NCBI GenBank assembly: GCA_026986005.1 | Contig: JALSPK010000021.1 | Coordinates: forward strand, 1 to 60,150 | DNA length: 60,150 bases | DNA from: Saprospiraceae bacterium | Lineage (GTDB): Bacteria > Bacteroidota > Bacteroidia > Chitinophagales > Saprospiraceae | Direction of reading: 5' to 3' | Shown: one piece after another, positions 1 to 8,748 of the stretch | How positions within the stretch are numbered: position 1 is the stretch's first letter | Layout of the letters: each line of letters opens with the position of its first letter | Notes under the pieces: model-generated | What the model saw: only the letters and a program-made list of their open reading frames with translations | Databases searched by the model: none | Told to the model about the DNA's origin: nothing | Made by a program: the position numbers and the translations under genes

Positions 1-2
1 AT

Positions 3-65
3 CCGGTAAATCCTCCACCCACACAAGGAAACTTTTTTGCTCCTCAAAACTTCAAAATAAAGTAA
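3..65 (+). CDS. Possible C-terminal tail of a truncated gene
   Basis: An open frame enters from the left edge and reads about 20 residues ending in GNFFAPQNFKIK before a TAA. The proline- and aromatic-rich composition reads like real protein, but the piece is too short to assign to a family. The stop lies seven bases before the left end of the dispersed inverted-repeat element. It may equally be chance. Confidence 0.3.
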   Translation, partial: PVNPPPTQGNFFAPQNFKIK

Positions 66-71
66 CTACTT

Positions 72-135
72 AGTGTCTGTCTATAAAATCATTAAAATTT
101 AAAAATAATCAAAAATACTAACTAAAGAAAAATTC
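72..135 (+). repeat. Left end of the dispersed AGTGTCTGTC element
   Basis: Starts AGTGTCTGTCTATAAA and continues with ATTAAAATTTAAAAAT, matching the left end of the complete copy at 34810-34971 almost base for base. No GACAGACACT end follows before 985, so this is a solo or truncated end. The sequence after about 110 diverges from the other copies, so the inner boundary is approximate. Confidence 0.7.
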
Positions 136-710
136 ACCTTGCAATCCTTACTACAAAAACTCGATATTGACTTGAATTTTGTCAGTAGCGGCACTTTGGA
201 TTTGGGCTTGTCAAAAGCAATAATGCTGTGGATATTCACAGATATTATATTACTTCACTTCCGACCATATCGGAACAACTGACTTCTAAAAACAATAATT
301 TTAATAACAGCTTGAACATAAGACAAATAATTGAGAATTGTGAATGACTAAAACAATTAAAATATATAAACCGGTTGAATCGAAAAAGCAGATTGATATA
401 AAGCACTTAAGATCAAGTACCTCTAATGACAGATTAAAAAAATTTTTCAAATCTTAAAGTTTCAAAATACAGACTAATCTACGAACGAAGTGAATCTGTT
501 TTAAACCGGCTTTGAAGTCATGCTATCGCATGCTTTCAAGTCCTACCTGCAAATGTCGAAAAATGATTTACAGTGAGCTATTTTAATATCCTTCCAAAGA
601 GTTTAAATTTGAAAAAATGATTAACGTGAATCCAAGCAAATACCAGCAGCATCAATGTGTCATGATTTGGCACTGTGAGATTTACTCACTCGATTCTCTC
701 CGAGACCTTT
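136..710. other. Degraded non-coding stretch
   Basis: No frame stays open for a useful length. A broken plus-strand reading around 150-345 contains peptide-like pieces (for example SSGTLDLGLSK, then after a frameshift YYITSLPTISEQL and NIRQIIENCE), which suggests a decayed gene. A small GCATG hairpin lies near 520-535. I cannot name the ancestral gene. Together with the fragment at 711-827 and the repeat end at 72, this looks like a graveyard of insertions and dead genes. Confidence 0.5.
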
Positions 711-827
711 CAGTCATTTATCAAGACAAAAGTTAAAATCTACCCGAATCATTCAAAACAAAAAATAAATATTAGTTTTGAAGATTCATTTACAGGTGAT
801 GTAGAAATAGTAGATGAAATGCTCTAG
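711..827 (+). pseudogene. Decayed T9SS C-terminal sorting domain fragment
   Basis: One frame reads VKIYPNHSKQKINISFED followed by SFTGDVEIVD and then a stop at 825-827. This is the typical start of a T9SS type A sorting domain: the 'YPNPs..' turn, a beta strand and '..v.i.d..G'. It has no upstream open frame, and it stops before the final strand and the basic C-terminus. A following frame (about 834-910) reads NTVDVSYDDYDCDGVNIGTS and then stops. I infer the dead remains of a secreted protein gene. Confidence 0.6.
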
Positions 828-962
828 TGGGTGTTTGTAATACAGTAGATGTTTCTTATGATGATTATGATTGTGATGGTGTTAATATAGGCACAAGCCA
901 CATTCTATAGTATGGGATGTTATAAATATTGTGAGGAAGACCTATCTAATAAAGTTTGTTAA

Positions 963-991
963 AGAGTGATTAATATACGGTTAATCACTCT
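963..991 (-). terminator. Terminator of the btuB-btuG operon
   Basis: Perfect 11-bp stem AGAGTGATTAA / TTAATCACTCT with a 7-base loop. On the minus strand it is followed by a T-rich run. The btuG-like stop codon (985-987) lies inside the stem, so terminator and coding end overlap. Confidence 0.75.
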
Positions 992-2085
992 TGCCTGACT
1001 ATCTGTTGTGGATATATACCTGTTTCTGTTTCGGATTGAAACGTATTGTTAAGTATGTTGAAAGAGAGGATTTTTCCGGTTTCTGTAGCACTTGGAGACT
1101 TCAATACAAATATGCTACCTACTACTCTATCAACGGCTATATCCGTAAAACTATTACCGGTTATTACCGGTGATGCTGATATATCATTTGTTTCGGTATT
1201 GATTTTGTATATTTCTGATTTTGTGCCCGGATATTGCTCTCTTGCGATCAAATACAAATCGTTACCTTCTAACGAAATTTCTCCATTGTTACTGATACCT
1301 GGTACTTGTATTTTATCAATTATGTTTTGGGTCTTGGTATCTATTTCAACTATCCCCAAAGAATCTTTGGAAAATGGGGTAGTGTATTTGCTAACTATAG
1401 AGGCGTATAATTTACTATTATAGGTTTTGACAAAATGTTGAGCAATCGCCGGTACATCAATAAAAGAAAATACTTCCGTGTCCAAATCCATTACAGCAAT
1501 TTTATTGATTGCTGACAATGCTATATATAATTTGTTTTTGATAATAATAATGCCTTCCGGACCTGCGGTCAATGGTATTTTTTTTACTGTTTTAGTTTTT
1601 AAATTCAGTTTGGCTATATACGAGTGTTCTAGTTTTGTCCAGTCATTTACTTCACCCCAACAAGAGATATAAGCCGTATTGGAATCCTTGGCTACAAAAT
1701 ACCTTGGTTTTGTGATATTCTCAAATATTGGGTTTGATACTACTTTGAGTGTCTTTGCATCCAAAACATCAATTTTATCACCATTATTGGACATTAAATA
1801 CATTTTGCCTTGAAAAATTGTAGCTGATTGTACATTGGAATTTAGTTCTATGTCATTAGCATTTTTGTATGCTGTATTTGTTATTTTTTTACTATAAGGA
1901 TTAAAAGTACTTATTTCGCTCTTTGTCCCCCCATAGTTGCCATAATTAATGATATAATATATAGCATCTCCTTCAATTGGGATATGATCTTTTCCTTTTT
2001 CGTCAAAATCATTAAAACAAGCAAAAAATGATACTGTTACCGTTAAAACAGCTAAAATCTGAAAAAATATTCTATTCTTCTTCAT
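985..2085 (-). CDS. btuG: BtuG-like surface lipoprotein, beta-propeller, cobalamin capture
   Basis: A 366-residue lipoprotein. The signal peptide ends in the lipobox FFAC (Cys23), so it is probably surface-anchored. The rest is YVTN/YncE-like beta-propeller sequence with repeated 'N.LYI', 'V.D..T' and 'I..INT.T' strands and an early 'YYIINYGNYGG' motif, as in DUF5074/BtuG proteins. BtuG proteins of Bacteroides bind cobalamin with high affinity and sit on top of BtuB; that role is inferred here from the family and from position. The gene overlaps the end of btuB by 14 bp and shares its cobalamin riboswitch. The stop codon lies within the terminator stem. A different ligand is possible, but the riboswitch makes B12 by far the likeliest. 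Confidence 0.78.
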   Translation of the reverse strand: MKKNRIFFQILAVLTVTVSFFACFNDFDEKGKDHIPIEGDAIYYIINYGNYGGTKSEISTFNPYSKKITNTAYKNANDIELNSNVQSATIFQGKMYLMSNNGDKIDVLDAKTLKVVSNPIFENITKPRYFVAKDSNTAYISCWGEVNDWTKLEHSYIAKLNLKTKTVKKIPLTAGPEGIIIIKNKLYIALSAINKIAVMDLDTEVFSFIDVPAIAQHFVKTYNSKLYASIVSKYTTPFSKDSLGIVEIDTKTQNIIDKIQVPGISNNGEISLEGNDLYLIAREQYPGTKSEIYKINTETNDISASPVITGNSFTDIAVDRVVGSIFVLKSPSATETGKILSFNILNNTFQSETETGIYPQQIVRQE

Positions 2086-3991
2086 TGAAATTATATTTTA
2101 AATTGAATTTAAAATTTCGTCCCGGCATAGCATAATATTCCCAGTTTTGATATGTTTTATTAAGGATATTATTAATGCTTACACCAATATTAATAGCGTG
2201 ATTACTCATTAAGATATTTTTATCCAAATGTATGTTCCAAAGCCAATATCTGTTCAATACCTTGTATGTCTCTGTATATCTATCACCGGTATATGCAATG
2301 TTTGTTTGAATGATCCAAGACTCAAACTTAATGCTACTGAAAAATTTGGCGATATTTACCGGAGTATAAATTAGCTGCTTACCAATTGAGCTATTAATAT
2401 TTTGATAAGATTTAACTTCCTTTGCTCTAGTAAAACTATAATTAAATCCTGTTTGATAATCGAATTTATTTATTGACCATTTTGTGTTAAGACTTATTTC
2501 TATACCACTATTTTTTACTTGTTTCAAGTTGACAGGTCTCCAGGTATCCAAATTAATCCATTGTATCCAATTATCAACAATCATTTGATAGGCATTAATA
2601 CTAAAATTGAAATTTCCAAATACAAACTTCGAGAGTAGGTTTGCTCCAAATTCATAGTTAAAACCGGTTTCAGGCAAGATATTAGTGTTTCCGTTCGGAT
2701 ACCAAAATCTCTGATTAAATGTTGGTATCTTGTAACTTTTCGAAACAGATGTTTTCAGAATAAGTTTTCTGCTTTTATTGAGATTCATAACATAATTTAA
2801 TCCTACTGAAGGGGCATGATTTTTTTTATAGTCTACGACAATGGATTCTCTTAAGTTTATAATCGCTTCAAAACCCGGAATAACCATCTTTTTGTATGAA
2901 CCAAATACATCAATTCTATCTTCCTTTATATCGTTTTTATAGGCGTAAACATCGGGTTTTATATACTTGTACAGCATACCAATATTTAATATGCCTCCCC
3001 ATAGTTTAGTATAGTAATAATTTAGGTTTGTGATAAATGATGTGGTGGAAATAATTTGGTTTTTATTCTGATTGTATTTCTGATAATCATATACATATCC
3101 AAAATCCATTGTGAATTTTCCCATTCCTTTGTAATATTTAAAACCGGAAATCGCTCGCAAATGTTTATTTTCAATTTTTGCATTATCCCCCCCATAATAA
3201 TTGGCAGACATATTGGGTTGAATTTGTCTACAATTGTTATCGTACCATATTTTTGAATAAAAGAAAAGCTTGTCTGAATACTTGTAATACATTTCTTCCA
3301 AAAAACCAAAACTCTTTTGTGAAGAATTTTTAGTGGTATCTTTTACGAATTTATTCGAATCAAAATCTTTTACAGCAGTATTAATAAATGGAAAGTCATT
3401 ATCTATCAAATTGCGATATATTTTTAGGTGAAATATCCGTTTTTTATCGCTATAACCCGCTTTTACCCCTGAAAAAAGTGAACCGAAACTGCCAAAATAT
3501 TGTTCCAGACCGAGCGAAATACCCTTATCCCATCGTGGAGTATTCTCCAATTGGATACTTCCACCAATAGCATCAGAACCGTAAAGTGATGCTGAACTCC
3601 CGTATTGAATTTTGAGCTTGTCAAAAATAAATAAAGGAATCGAAGATATATTGGACTGACCCAAGGTAAGTGAATTAATATTAATACCGTTAAATAATAT
3701 TGCGGTATGTTCAGCGCTGGTACCACGAAATCGTATGGTTGAAAGTCCCCCCGCATTGCTTTTTACGTATATCGGCAAATAGTTTTTGATAGCATCATTT
3801 AAACTGCCTGAAGAAATGCTTTTTAATTGTAGCGTATCTAGCTTTTCCAGTTTACTGCCTACAAGAAAAATTTCCTTATTTGCAGTTATTTTAACTGGAC
3901 TTAATACGATATTGGTGTCTAAAACCTGAGCCCAAAAAGTGCAACTTAGAAATATAAACAACATTATGAAGCTCAATCTAAAACAAGTCAT
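2072..3991 (-). CDS. btuB: TonB-dependent outer-membrane cobalamin receptor BtuB
   Basis: About 639 residues. Signal peptide MTCFRLSFIMLFIFLSCTFWAQ, then a TonB-box-like strand (VLSPVKITA), a plug domain (roughly residues 45-150, with TIRFRGTSAEHTAILFNG and YGSSASLYGSDAIGGS) and a 22-strand type barrel ending in FKFNLKYNF. The open frame extends 24 codons further upstream to 4063, but those codons lie inside the cobalamin riboswitch, so I place the start at the ATG of 3989-3991, which gives a clean signal peptide. Followed by btuG with a 14-bp overlap. Imports corrinoids with TonB energy; expression is expected to fall when cobalamin is plentiful. No inner-membrane BtuFCD genes are adjacent. 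Confidence 0.9.
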   Translation of the reverse strand: MTCFRLSFIMLFIFLSCTFWAQVLDTNIVLSPVKITANKEIFLVGSKLEKLDTLQLKSISSGSLNDAIKNYLPIYVKSNAGGLSTIRFRGTSAEHTAILFNGININSLTLGQSNISSIPLFIFDKLKIQYGSSASLYGSDAIGGSIQLENTPRWDKGISLGLEQYFGSFGSLFSGVKAGYSDKKRIFHLKIYRNLIDNDFPFINTAVKDFDSNKFVKDTTKNSSQKSFGFLEEMYYKYSDKLFFYSKIWYDNNCRQIQPNMSANYYGGDNAKIENKHLRAISGFKYYKGMGKFTMDFGYVYDYQKYNQNKNQIISTTSFITNLNYYYTKLWGGILNIGMLYKYIKPDVYAYKNDIKEDRIDVFGSYKKMVIPGFEAIINLRESIVVDYKKNHAPSVGLNYVMNLNKSRKLILKTSVSKSYKIPTFNQRFWYPNGNTNILPETGFNYEFGANLLSKFVFGNFNFSINAYQMIVDNWIQWINLDTWRPVNLKQVKNSGIEISLNTKWSINKFDYQTGFNYSFTRAKEVKSYQNINSSIGKQLIYTPVNIAKFFSSIKFESWIIQTNIAYTGDRYTETYKVLNRYWLWNIHLDKNILMSNHAINIGVSINNILNKTYQNWEYYAMPGRNFKFNLKYNFNEEE

Positions 3992-4017
3992 TTTTTTGTG
4001 TTTAACCCGAACAATAA

Positions 4018-4195
4018 ACTTGGCAGGTCTTCTGGCTTGTTCTTGTCTTTGAAGCCTTCCCATTCGTATAGAATAGTGACTATTGATTCAAAAACTAAAC
4101 AGAACTTACAGCTACGGGTATAGCTCCGGATTTGCACCGGATTCCCTTTTCATCTCAATCAAGAATAATGCTCTTAATCAAGACACCGAGTATTT
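4018..4195 (-). ncRNA. Cobalamin riboswitch
   Basis: Read on the minus strand, the leader contains GGGAATCCGGTGCAAATCC, then GGAGC, CCCGTAGCTGTAAG and finally AAGCCAGAAGACCTGCC. These are the conserved core and the B12-box region of cobalamin riboswitches, in the expected order. It ends about 25 bases before the btuB ATG, so ligand binding probably controls translation of btuB or transcription into it. A perfect TATCTTTG -7 element lies just upstream. The 5' boundary is approximate. Confidence 0.93.
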
Positions 4196-4201
4196 CATAT
4201 A

Positions 4202-4209
4202 CAAAGATA
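4202..4209 (-). promoter_or_regulatory. -7 promoter element of the riboswitch-btuB operon
   Basis: TATCTTTG on the minus strand is a perfect match to the Bacteroidota -7 consensus TANNTTTG. It would start transcription about seven bases downstream, close to the 5' end of the riboswitch. No convincing -33 TTTG is seen. Confidence 0.6.
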
Positions 4210-4352
4210 TGATTTTTTTCTCTAATAACTGTATTTTATCATAGATTTACAGGTTTTAGTGTTTGTCCGTAAAAAGATCTACTTCATATTTCTCTTTATA
4301 TCTTATGTTATTTCTTCAACTGTGGGAATATATTTTTTACGCAATTTTTTAT

Positions 4353-7022
4353 TTAAAATAACATTCTCAGTCCTATATCCGGAAAAAATGGTAAACCTAT
4401 CCTGTCTGTCTTTACTATAAATGGAGTATCAACATCATTTAGGAATTTTAGTGTATAATTTCGTTGCAAATAATTTTTCCGGTTCATAATGTTGATGGCA
4501 GAAACCGTTATTTTACCTCTTAACCATTTAAAAGTAAATTTCCACGAAAGCCCCAAATCTATTCTGTAATACGGAATCAGGTTTTTGTTATTGAAACTTT
4601 GGTATTCTATCCAGTATCCCGGATTATTGGGATCAGACAAATCCATTCCAATACTATCTACAGCCGTGTATGGCAAACCTGAACCAAATTTTATTGCCGT
4701 GGATAGTGTGAAGTTTTTAAAAATCACTCCTAGTAAAATATCCAACTGATGTTTTTGGTTGTAGGAAGGAGAAACGGGATATTCCGGGTACTCAAATTCG
4801 TATTTTACCCTGTTAAAGGTATAACCAAGAAATGTATAAAAGTATTTGTTTTTTTTCTGAATACTCAACTCCAATCCCGAAGATGACATATTTCCGGAAT
4901 AATTTGGAAAGTCTTTTGTATCGAATCTTAATGTTCTTGACGTAATGCCTTTATAATATCTATCGTAAAATGTCAAATCAATATTCCATGATAACATTTT
5001 CAGAGCGAATCCCATTGAATATTGTGTGTTTTTTACGGCAGAATACAAATCTCTACTGCCTTTGCTACGAGATAATAGCCAGAGATTATCTTCTGCATTT
5101 AGTTTATTAAATTCTACAATCTGGTTAATAGTTTGGTGATATATACCACCTGCAAGTTTAAATGAAAAAATCTTTATGGGATATACTTTCACTATAAATC
5201 GCGGTTCAAAGTATATATTGTTTGTGAGATTGTAGTGATTGAGTCTTAATCCAAAGTTAAAATCAATTCTATCCAAATCCAATCTATAATCGGTAAATAA
5301 CGTGTTTGTTATCCCATTGATATCGTCATCAAAACTAAAATCTGTTTGATTTTCATCTTTTTTAAACACTTTGGCTACCTCGGTAATACTATTGAACTGA
5401 TACCCGAATGAAAAATATTGATTATCTTTTTTTAAGTGATTTGAAATATAAAATGAATAGTCATTTAAAAAGTTAGCGTTTTTGTACAAGGTTTTAGCGG
5501 AATCAACATGAAAATTGTCTTTGTATGAAAATTTATTTTTATACTTTGAAATAGAAAGTCCTAAATCAGAATCAAATACGTCAGACCAAATATGATTCCA
5601 GTTCAAATTCACTCCATTATTTTGTATATTTAATGTGCTTTCCTCATAGTACGAATCCTTTTGATCATAAATATAATCTAATTTGTCCTTAATCATAATG
5701 CTGCTAAACGACACATTATTTTGTGAATCCGGTTGCCAAAGAATCTTGCTATTCCAATCGTAAAAAGATGTTACGGGTGTATTATCGGTAATTGAATCTA
5801 TTCCGGAATTTTTAATATATTCATTGTCTTCTGAAATAATGGAATTTTGAAATATCTGATTGAAATTTCGTTTATAGGAAGGTGAATTTAAGTACTCTGT
5901 AAACGAATGCCTATAATTGATAAAAACAGCCATTTTGTTTTTAAGAAATGGCATCTCAAAATTTATATCTCCTGACAAAAGGCTACCTTCAAGAACTACA
6001 GACTTATATTCCGGGATACTATTTTTTCCTTCAATATCGATAACTCCGGATACTCTGCTCCCATACGAAGACGAATATCCTTCCTTGGAAATCTGTACTT
6101 TTTCAATTGCATTAGGATTAATTGAAGATATTTTTCCAAAAAAATGGCCATTGTGATACATAGGAATATTGTCATAAAGTATAAGTGTTTGTCCGGTATT
6201 TCCACCTCTTATATGTATTTGGGAGGAAGATTCATCGGTTGAATTTATACCCGGAAGTAATTGTACGATTTGAAAAACATCCTTTTGTACCAAGCCGGCA
6301 ATTTGTTGGATATCTTCCATCTCAAAAGTAGTGGAACTTACGTTTTCCGTAGATAGAAAAGTATTGTTTTCAACGTCATAAAACAGTCTGTCTGTAATAA
6401 TAATTTCGTTCATATTTTGAACATCAAGATTGAGAATTATCTTTCTGCATGGCGTTGCTTTCAAATCTTGAATATCAATATACTTTGTTTTGTATCCGAG
6501 ATAACTGAATATAACTGTGTCGTGTTTTACCAAAGGTGCATTGAGAGAGAAATTTCCGTTTAAATCCGATGTTGTACCTATTTTTGTACCTTTAAGAACT
6601 ATATTGGTATAAGGAAGAGCAGATGAGTTTTTGTCTAATATCAAACCGCAAATAGTTGTCTTAAAAGCGTCATAACCATTATCTGTCCTTCTTTTTAAGA
6701 TATAGTTCTTTGGAGAGATCTGTTCAAATTCCAATCGTGTACCTCTCAATAATTTTATCAGCATACTTTCAATTGATAGATTTGAAAAATCCCCTGAAAT
6801 ACTATTACCTTTTATCAAATCATAATCATAAGAAAATGAGATTTTGTTTTTTTCTCCCCACTCTTTCAGGACGATTTCCAATGGGGTATTATCATAAATA
6901 CATTTAGAATCGGACTGAGCAAATAGTCCTTGACAATTAAATGTTATTATAATTGTAAAAACAATGCCTAGTAAAATTGTATTTTTAACAGAAAATTTCA
7001 TCCGGTATTGAAGATTATTCAT
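4353..7022 (-). CDS. TonB-dependent receptor with STN signalling domain (FecA-like)
   Basis: An 889-residue outer-membrane receptor. After a signal peptide ending near 'GLFAQ' comes an STN domain (about 40-110, 'TPLEIVLKEWGEKNKISFSY'), which in FecA-type receptors signals to an anti-sigma factor. Next is a carboxypeptidase-regulatory-like domain (about 122-210, GTKIGTTSDLNGNFSL), then a plug (about 220-340, IHIRGGNTGQTLILYDNIP) and a barrel to the C-terminus ending in IGLRMLF. The FecR-like and ECF sigma genes directly upstream on the same strand make a complete surface-signalling set. There is no SusD partner. The substrate cannot be read from sequence; iron chelates are common for FecA-like receptors, but other substrates or processing of surface proteins are possible. 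ATG codons at 7022 and 7001 are both possible starts. Confidence 0.87.
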   Translation of the reverse strand: MNNLQYRMKFSVKNTILLGIVFTIIITFNCQGLFAQSDSKCIYDNTPLEIVLKEWGEKNKISFSYDYDLIKGNSISGDFSNLSIESMLIKLLRGTRLEFEQISPKNYILKRRTDNGYDAFKTTICGLILDKNSSALPYTNIVLKGTKIGTTSDLNGNFSLNAPLVKHDTVIFSYLGYKTKYIDIQDLKATPCRKIILNLDVQNMNEIIITDRLFYDVENNTFLSTENVSSTTFEMEDIQQIAGLVQKDVFQIVQLLPGINSTDESSSQIHIRGGNTGQTLILYDNIPMYHNGHFFGKISSINPNAIEKVQISKEGYSSSYGSRVSGVIDIEGKNSIPEYKSVVLEGSLLSGDINFEMPFLKNKMAVFINYRHSFTEYLNSPSYKRNFNQIFQNSIISEDNEYIKNSGIDSITDNTPVTSFYDWNSKILWQPDSQNNVSFSSIMIKDKLDYIYDQKDSYYEESTLNIQNNGVNLNWNHIWSDVFDSDLGLSISKYKNKFSYKDNFHVDSAKTLYKNANFLNDYSFYISNHLKKDNQYFSFGYQFNSITEVAKVFKKDENQTDFSFDDDINGITNTLFTDYRLDLDRIDFNFGLRLNHYNLTNNIYFEPRFIVKVYPIKIFSFKLAGGIYHQTINQIVEFNKLNAEDNLWLLSRSKGSRDLYSAVKNTQYSMGFALKMLSWNIDLTFYDRYYKGITSRTLRFDTKDFPNYSGNMSSSGLELSIQKKNKYFYTFLGYTFNRVKYEFEYPEYPVSPSYNQKHQLDILLGVIFKNFTLSTAIKFGSGLPYTAVDSIGMDLSDPNNPGYWIEYQSFNNKNLIPYYRIDLGLSWKFTFKWLRGKITVSAINIMNRKNYLQRNYTLKFLNDVDTPFIVKTDRIGLPFFPDIGLRMLF

Positions 7023-7145
7023 TTACAAAATTAAATTTAAAAATGAATTTATCGCAATTTCAGGATGTGTTTTACTTCCTGTCATCTTTTCAATAATAAT
7101 AATCTGTTAGTGACAAATAGTTGGGGTGTCTATATCTGTTGTGGC

Positions 7146-8054
7146 TTAGTATATCCTTATTGTCTTATTATCCGGCAGAAAGGTATAATTCAAATTCATT
7201 GCTCCGCATATTTTTTTTAAAGCATTTTCAATGTTATCATTTTTAAAATCGCCTGTAAACTTTCGTTGCAAATCTACATTATTAATTTGTAATTTTACAT
7301 CGAATTGGCGTTCAAATTCGTTAAATACATTTTTTAAACTTTCTTTGTAGAAAACGTAAACGCCACTTAACCATAACGGCTCATTTATCATTTCTTCAAT
7401 AGGGGAGCTATTCCCGTTTTTGATAATAAGGCCCTGTCCCCTTTCCAATATTTTATTTAATTTTATTTGTTCTGACTCAACCTCTACTTTCCCACGGTAA
7501 CAAACTACCGTTAATGTATTTTTTCTGGCGTAAACATTAAATTGTGTACCTAAAACTCTAATTATTCCCTTTTTAGTCTTTACCTCAAATAAAACACCTT
7601 TTGTTACTTTGAAAAATGCCTCACCTTCCAATTCCATCTTCCTTTCTTTATCCCAATTATCTTCAAAATATTTAAGTTTTGAACCTGAATTAAGTACTAC
7701 ATTGGATTTATTCGGCAGAATGATGTTTTTTCTTTCGCCATTTTGAGCAATAACTACTACTCCCTGATTATTCCACCACCAAAATGCTCCGAAAATCAAT
7801 AAAATAGAAGCAGCAATGCTTATCCAAACCGGGAAAACAGATTTTTGTTTTGGTTTATTCTTATTACGTTTATCTGACAACTTATTCCACAACTTTTCTA
7901 CATCCATAGATTCGAAGTCATAATCTTTTAATCTCGATAAAGATGCTTCAAGATCAGTCAAATCACCTTGTTTTTCCAATATTTTGCGCTCTTCAATGGA
8001 AATCGTTCCTTCAAGCCATTTTGCTAATAAAATATGTATGTCAGTTTCTGCCAT
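7146..8054 (-). CDS. FecR-family anti-sigma factor
   Basis: 302 residues. A cytoplasmic N-terminal part (ILLAKWLEGTISIEERK) that would hold the sigma factor is followed by one membrane helix at about 72-93 (VWISIAASILLIFGAFWWW). A periplasmic FecR domain (about 100-200, 'VLNSGSKLKY...GEAFFKV') and a DUF4974-type C-terminal domain (about 230-300) follow; the last is STN-like and probably contacts the receptor. It lies between the sigma gene (48 bp upstream) and the STN-receptor gene (123 bp downstream), the standard order for Bacteroidota trans-envelope signalling. Confidence 0.92.
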   Translation of the reverse strand: MAETDIHILLAKWLEGTISIEERKILEKQGDLTDLEASLSRLKDYDFESMDVEKLWNKLSDKRNKNKPKQKSVFPVWISIAASILLIFGAFWWWNNQGVVVIAQNGERKNIILPNKSNVVLNSGSKLKYFEDNWDKERKMELEGEAFFKVTKGVLFEVKTKKGIIRVLGTQFNVYARKNTLTVVCYRGKVEVESEQIKLNKILERGQGLIIKNGNSSPIEEMINEPLWLSGVYVFYKESLKNVFNEFERQFDVKLQINNVDLQRKFTGDFKNDNIENALKKICGAMNLNYTFLPDNKTIRIY

Positions 8055-8102
8055 TTTTTTTAATACGTACTAATTAATAATTACCCTACCGGTTGCAAAA
8101 AA

Positions 8103-8627
8103 TTATTTAATATACAAGGATATTTTCTTCCTGAGTATTTCCAAAGCTATACCCATTCTTTTTTCAACGGCTTTTTGACTCAACTCCAATCTTTCCGCAA
8201 TTTCTCTATAAGTCATGTTTTCAATTCTACTCATCAAGAAGACAATCCTACTGTTTTCAGGTAATATTTCAATTATATTTTCAATTATATTTTTAAATTC
8301 TTTTTCTTCCAATTTATGTAAAGGAGACTCATTGGTTATTTTATTTAGATTTTGCTTTTGTCTGTGAATAAGTACAATTTTTTGATGACGATAATGATCA
8401 GTAAGTTGGTTTTCAGCAGCTCTGTAAAGATATGATTTTACCGTTTCAAACCGTATCTCAGCACATTTTTTCCATAGCTTTAGAAAAACATCCTGCACTA
8501 TATCTTCTGCCATAGCCATATCTCCGGATTTTGATAAAATATAGTTTCTGATATTACGTGCATATTTGTAAAACAATGCTTTATACACTGTCTCAACGCA
8601 TATATCTATGATTTTTTTTACTGACAA
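8103..8627 (-). CDS. ECF RNA polymerase sigma factor (FecI/RpoE-like)
   Basis: 174 residues with sigma region 2 (about 37-72: AEDIVQDVFLKLWKK) and region 4 helix-turn-helix (about 136-165: MTYREIAERLELSQKAVEKR). It directs transcription of target genes when the FecR protein below releases it. The frame has no ATG upstream of region 2: a TAG stop precedes a TTG codon at 8627, with a GTG a few codons later. Initiation is therefore probably at TTG, or the true N-terminus is lost. It is transcribed divergently from the secreted-protein locus that begins at 8749. Confidence 0.88.
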   Translation of the reverse strand: MSVKKIIDICVETVYKALFYKYARNIRNYILSKSGDMAMAEDIVQDVFLKLWKKCAEIRFETVKSYLYRAAENQLTDHYRHQKIVLIHRQKQNLNKITNESPLHKLEEKEFKNIIENIIEILPENSRIVFLMSRIENMTYREIAERLELSQKAVEKRMGIALEILRKKISLYIK

Positions 8628-8748
8628 AAGCTATATTTTAATAATAAAATGCAAAATACAAAAAAATATTTTCTTTTCAAGTAGGGTACAATAATATCTA
8701 TCCGTATCAGAGGCAAATTAATTATTAAATAATGAAAAAAAATAAATA

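Noticed and set aside
2072-4063. A 663-residue version of BtuB starting at 4063
   Set aside because: The extra N-terminal residues are encoded by the cobalamin riboswitch and would bury the signal peptide.
4256-4276. TAGTGTTTGTCCGTAAAAAG resembles the left end of the AGTGTCTGTC element
   Set aside because: Several mismatches, no right end and no duplication nearby; may be an old remnant but cannot be supported.
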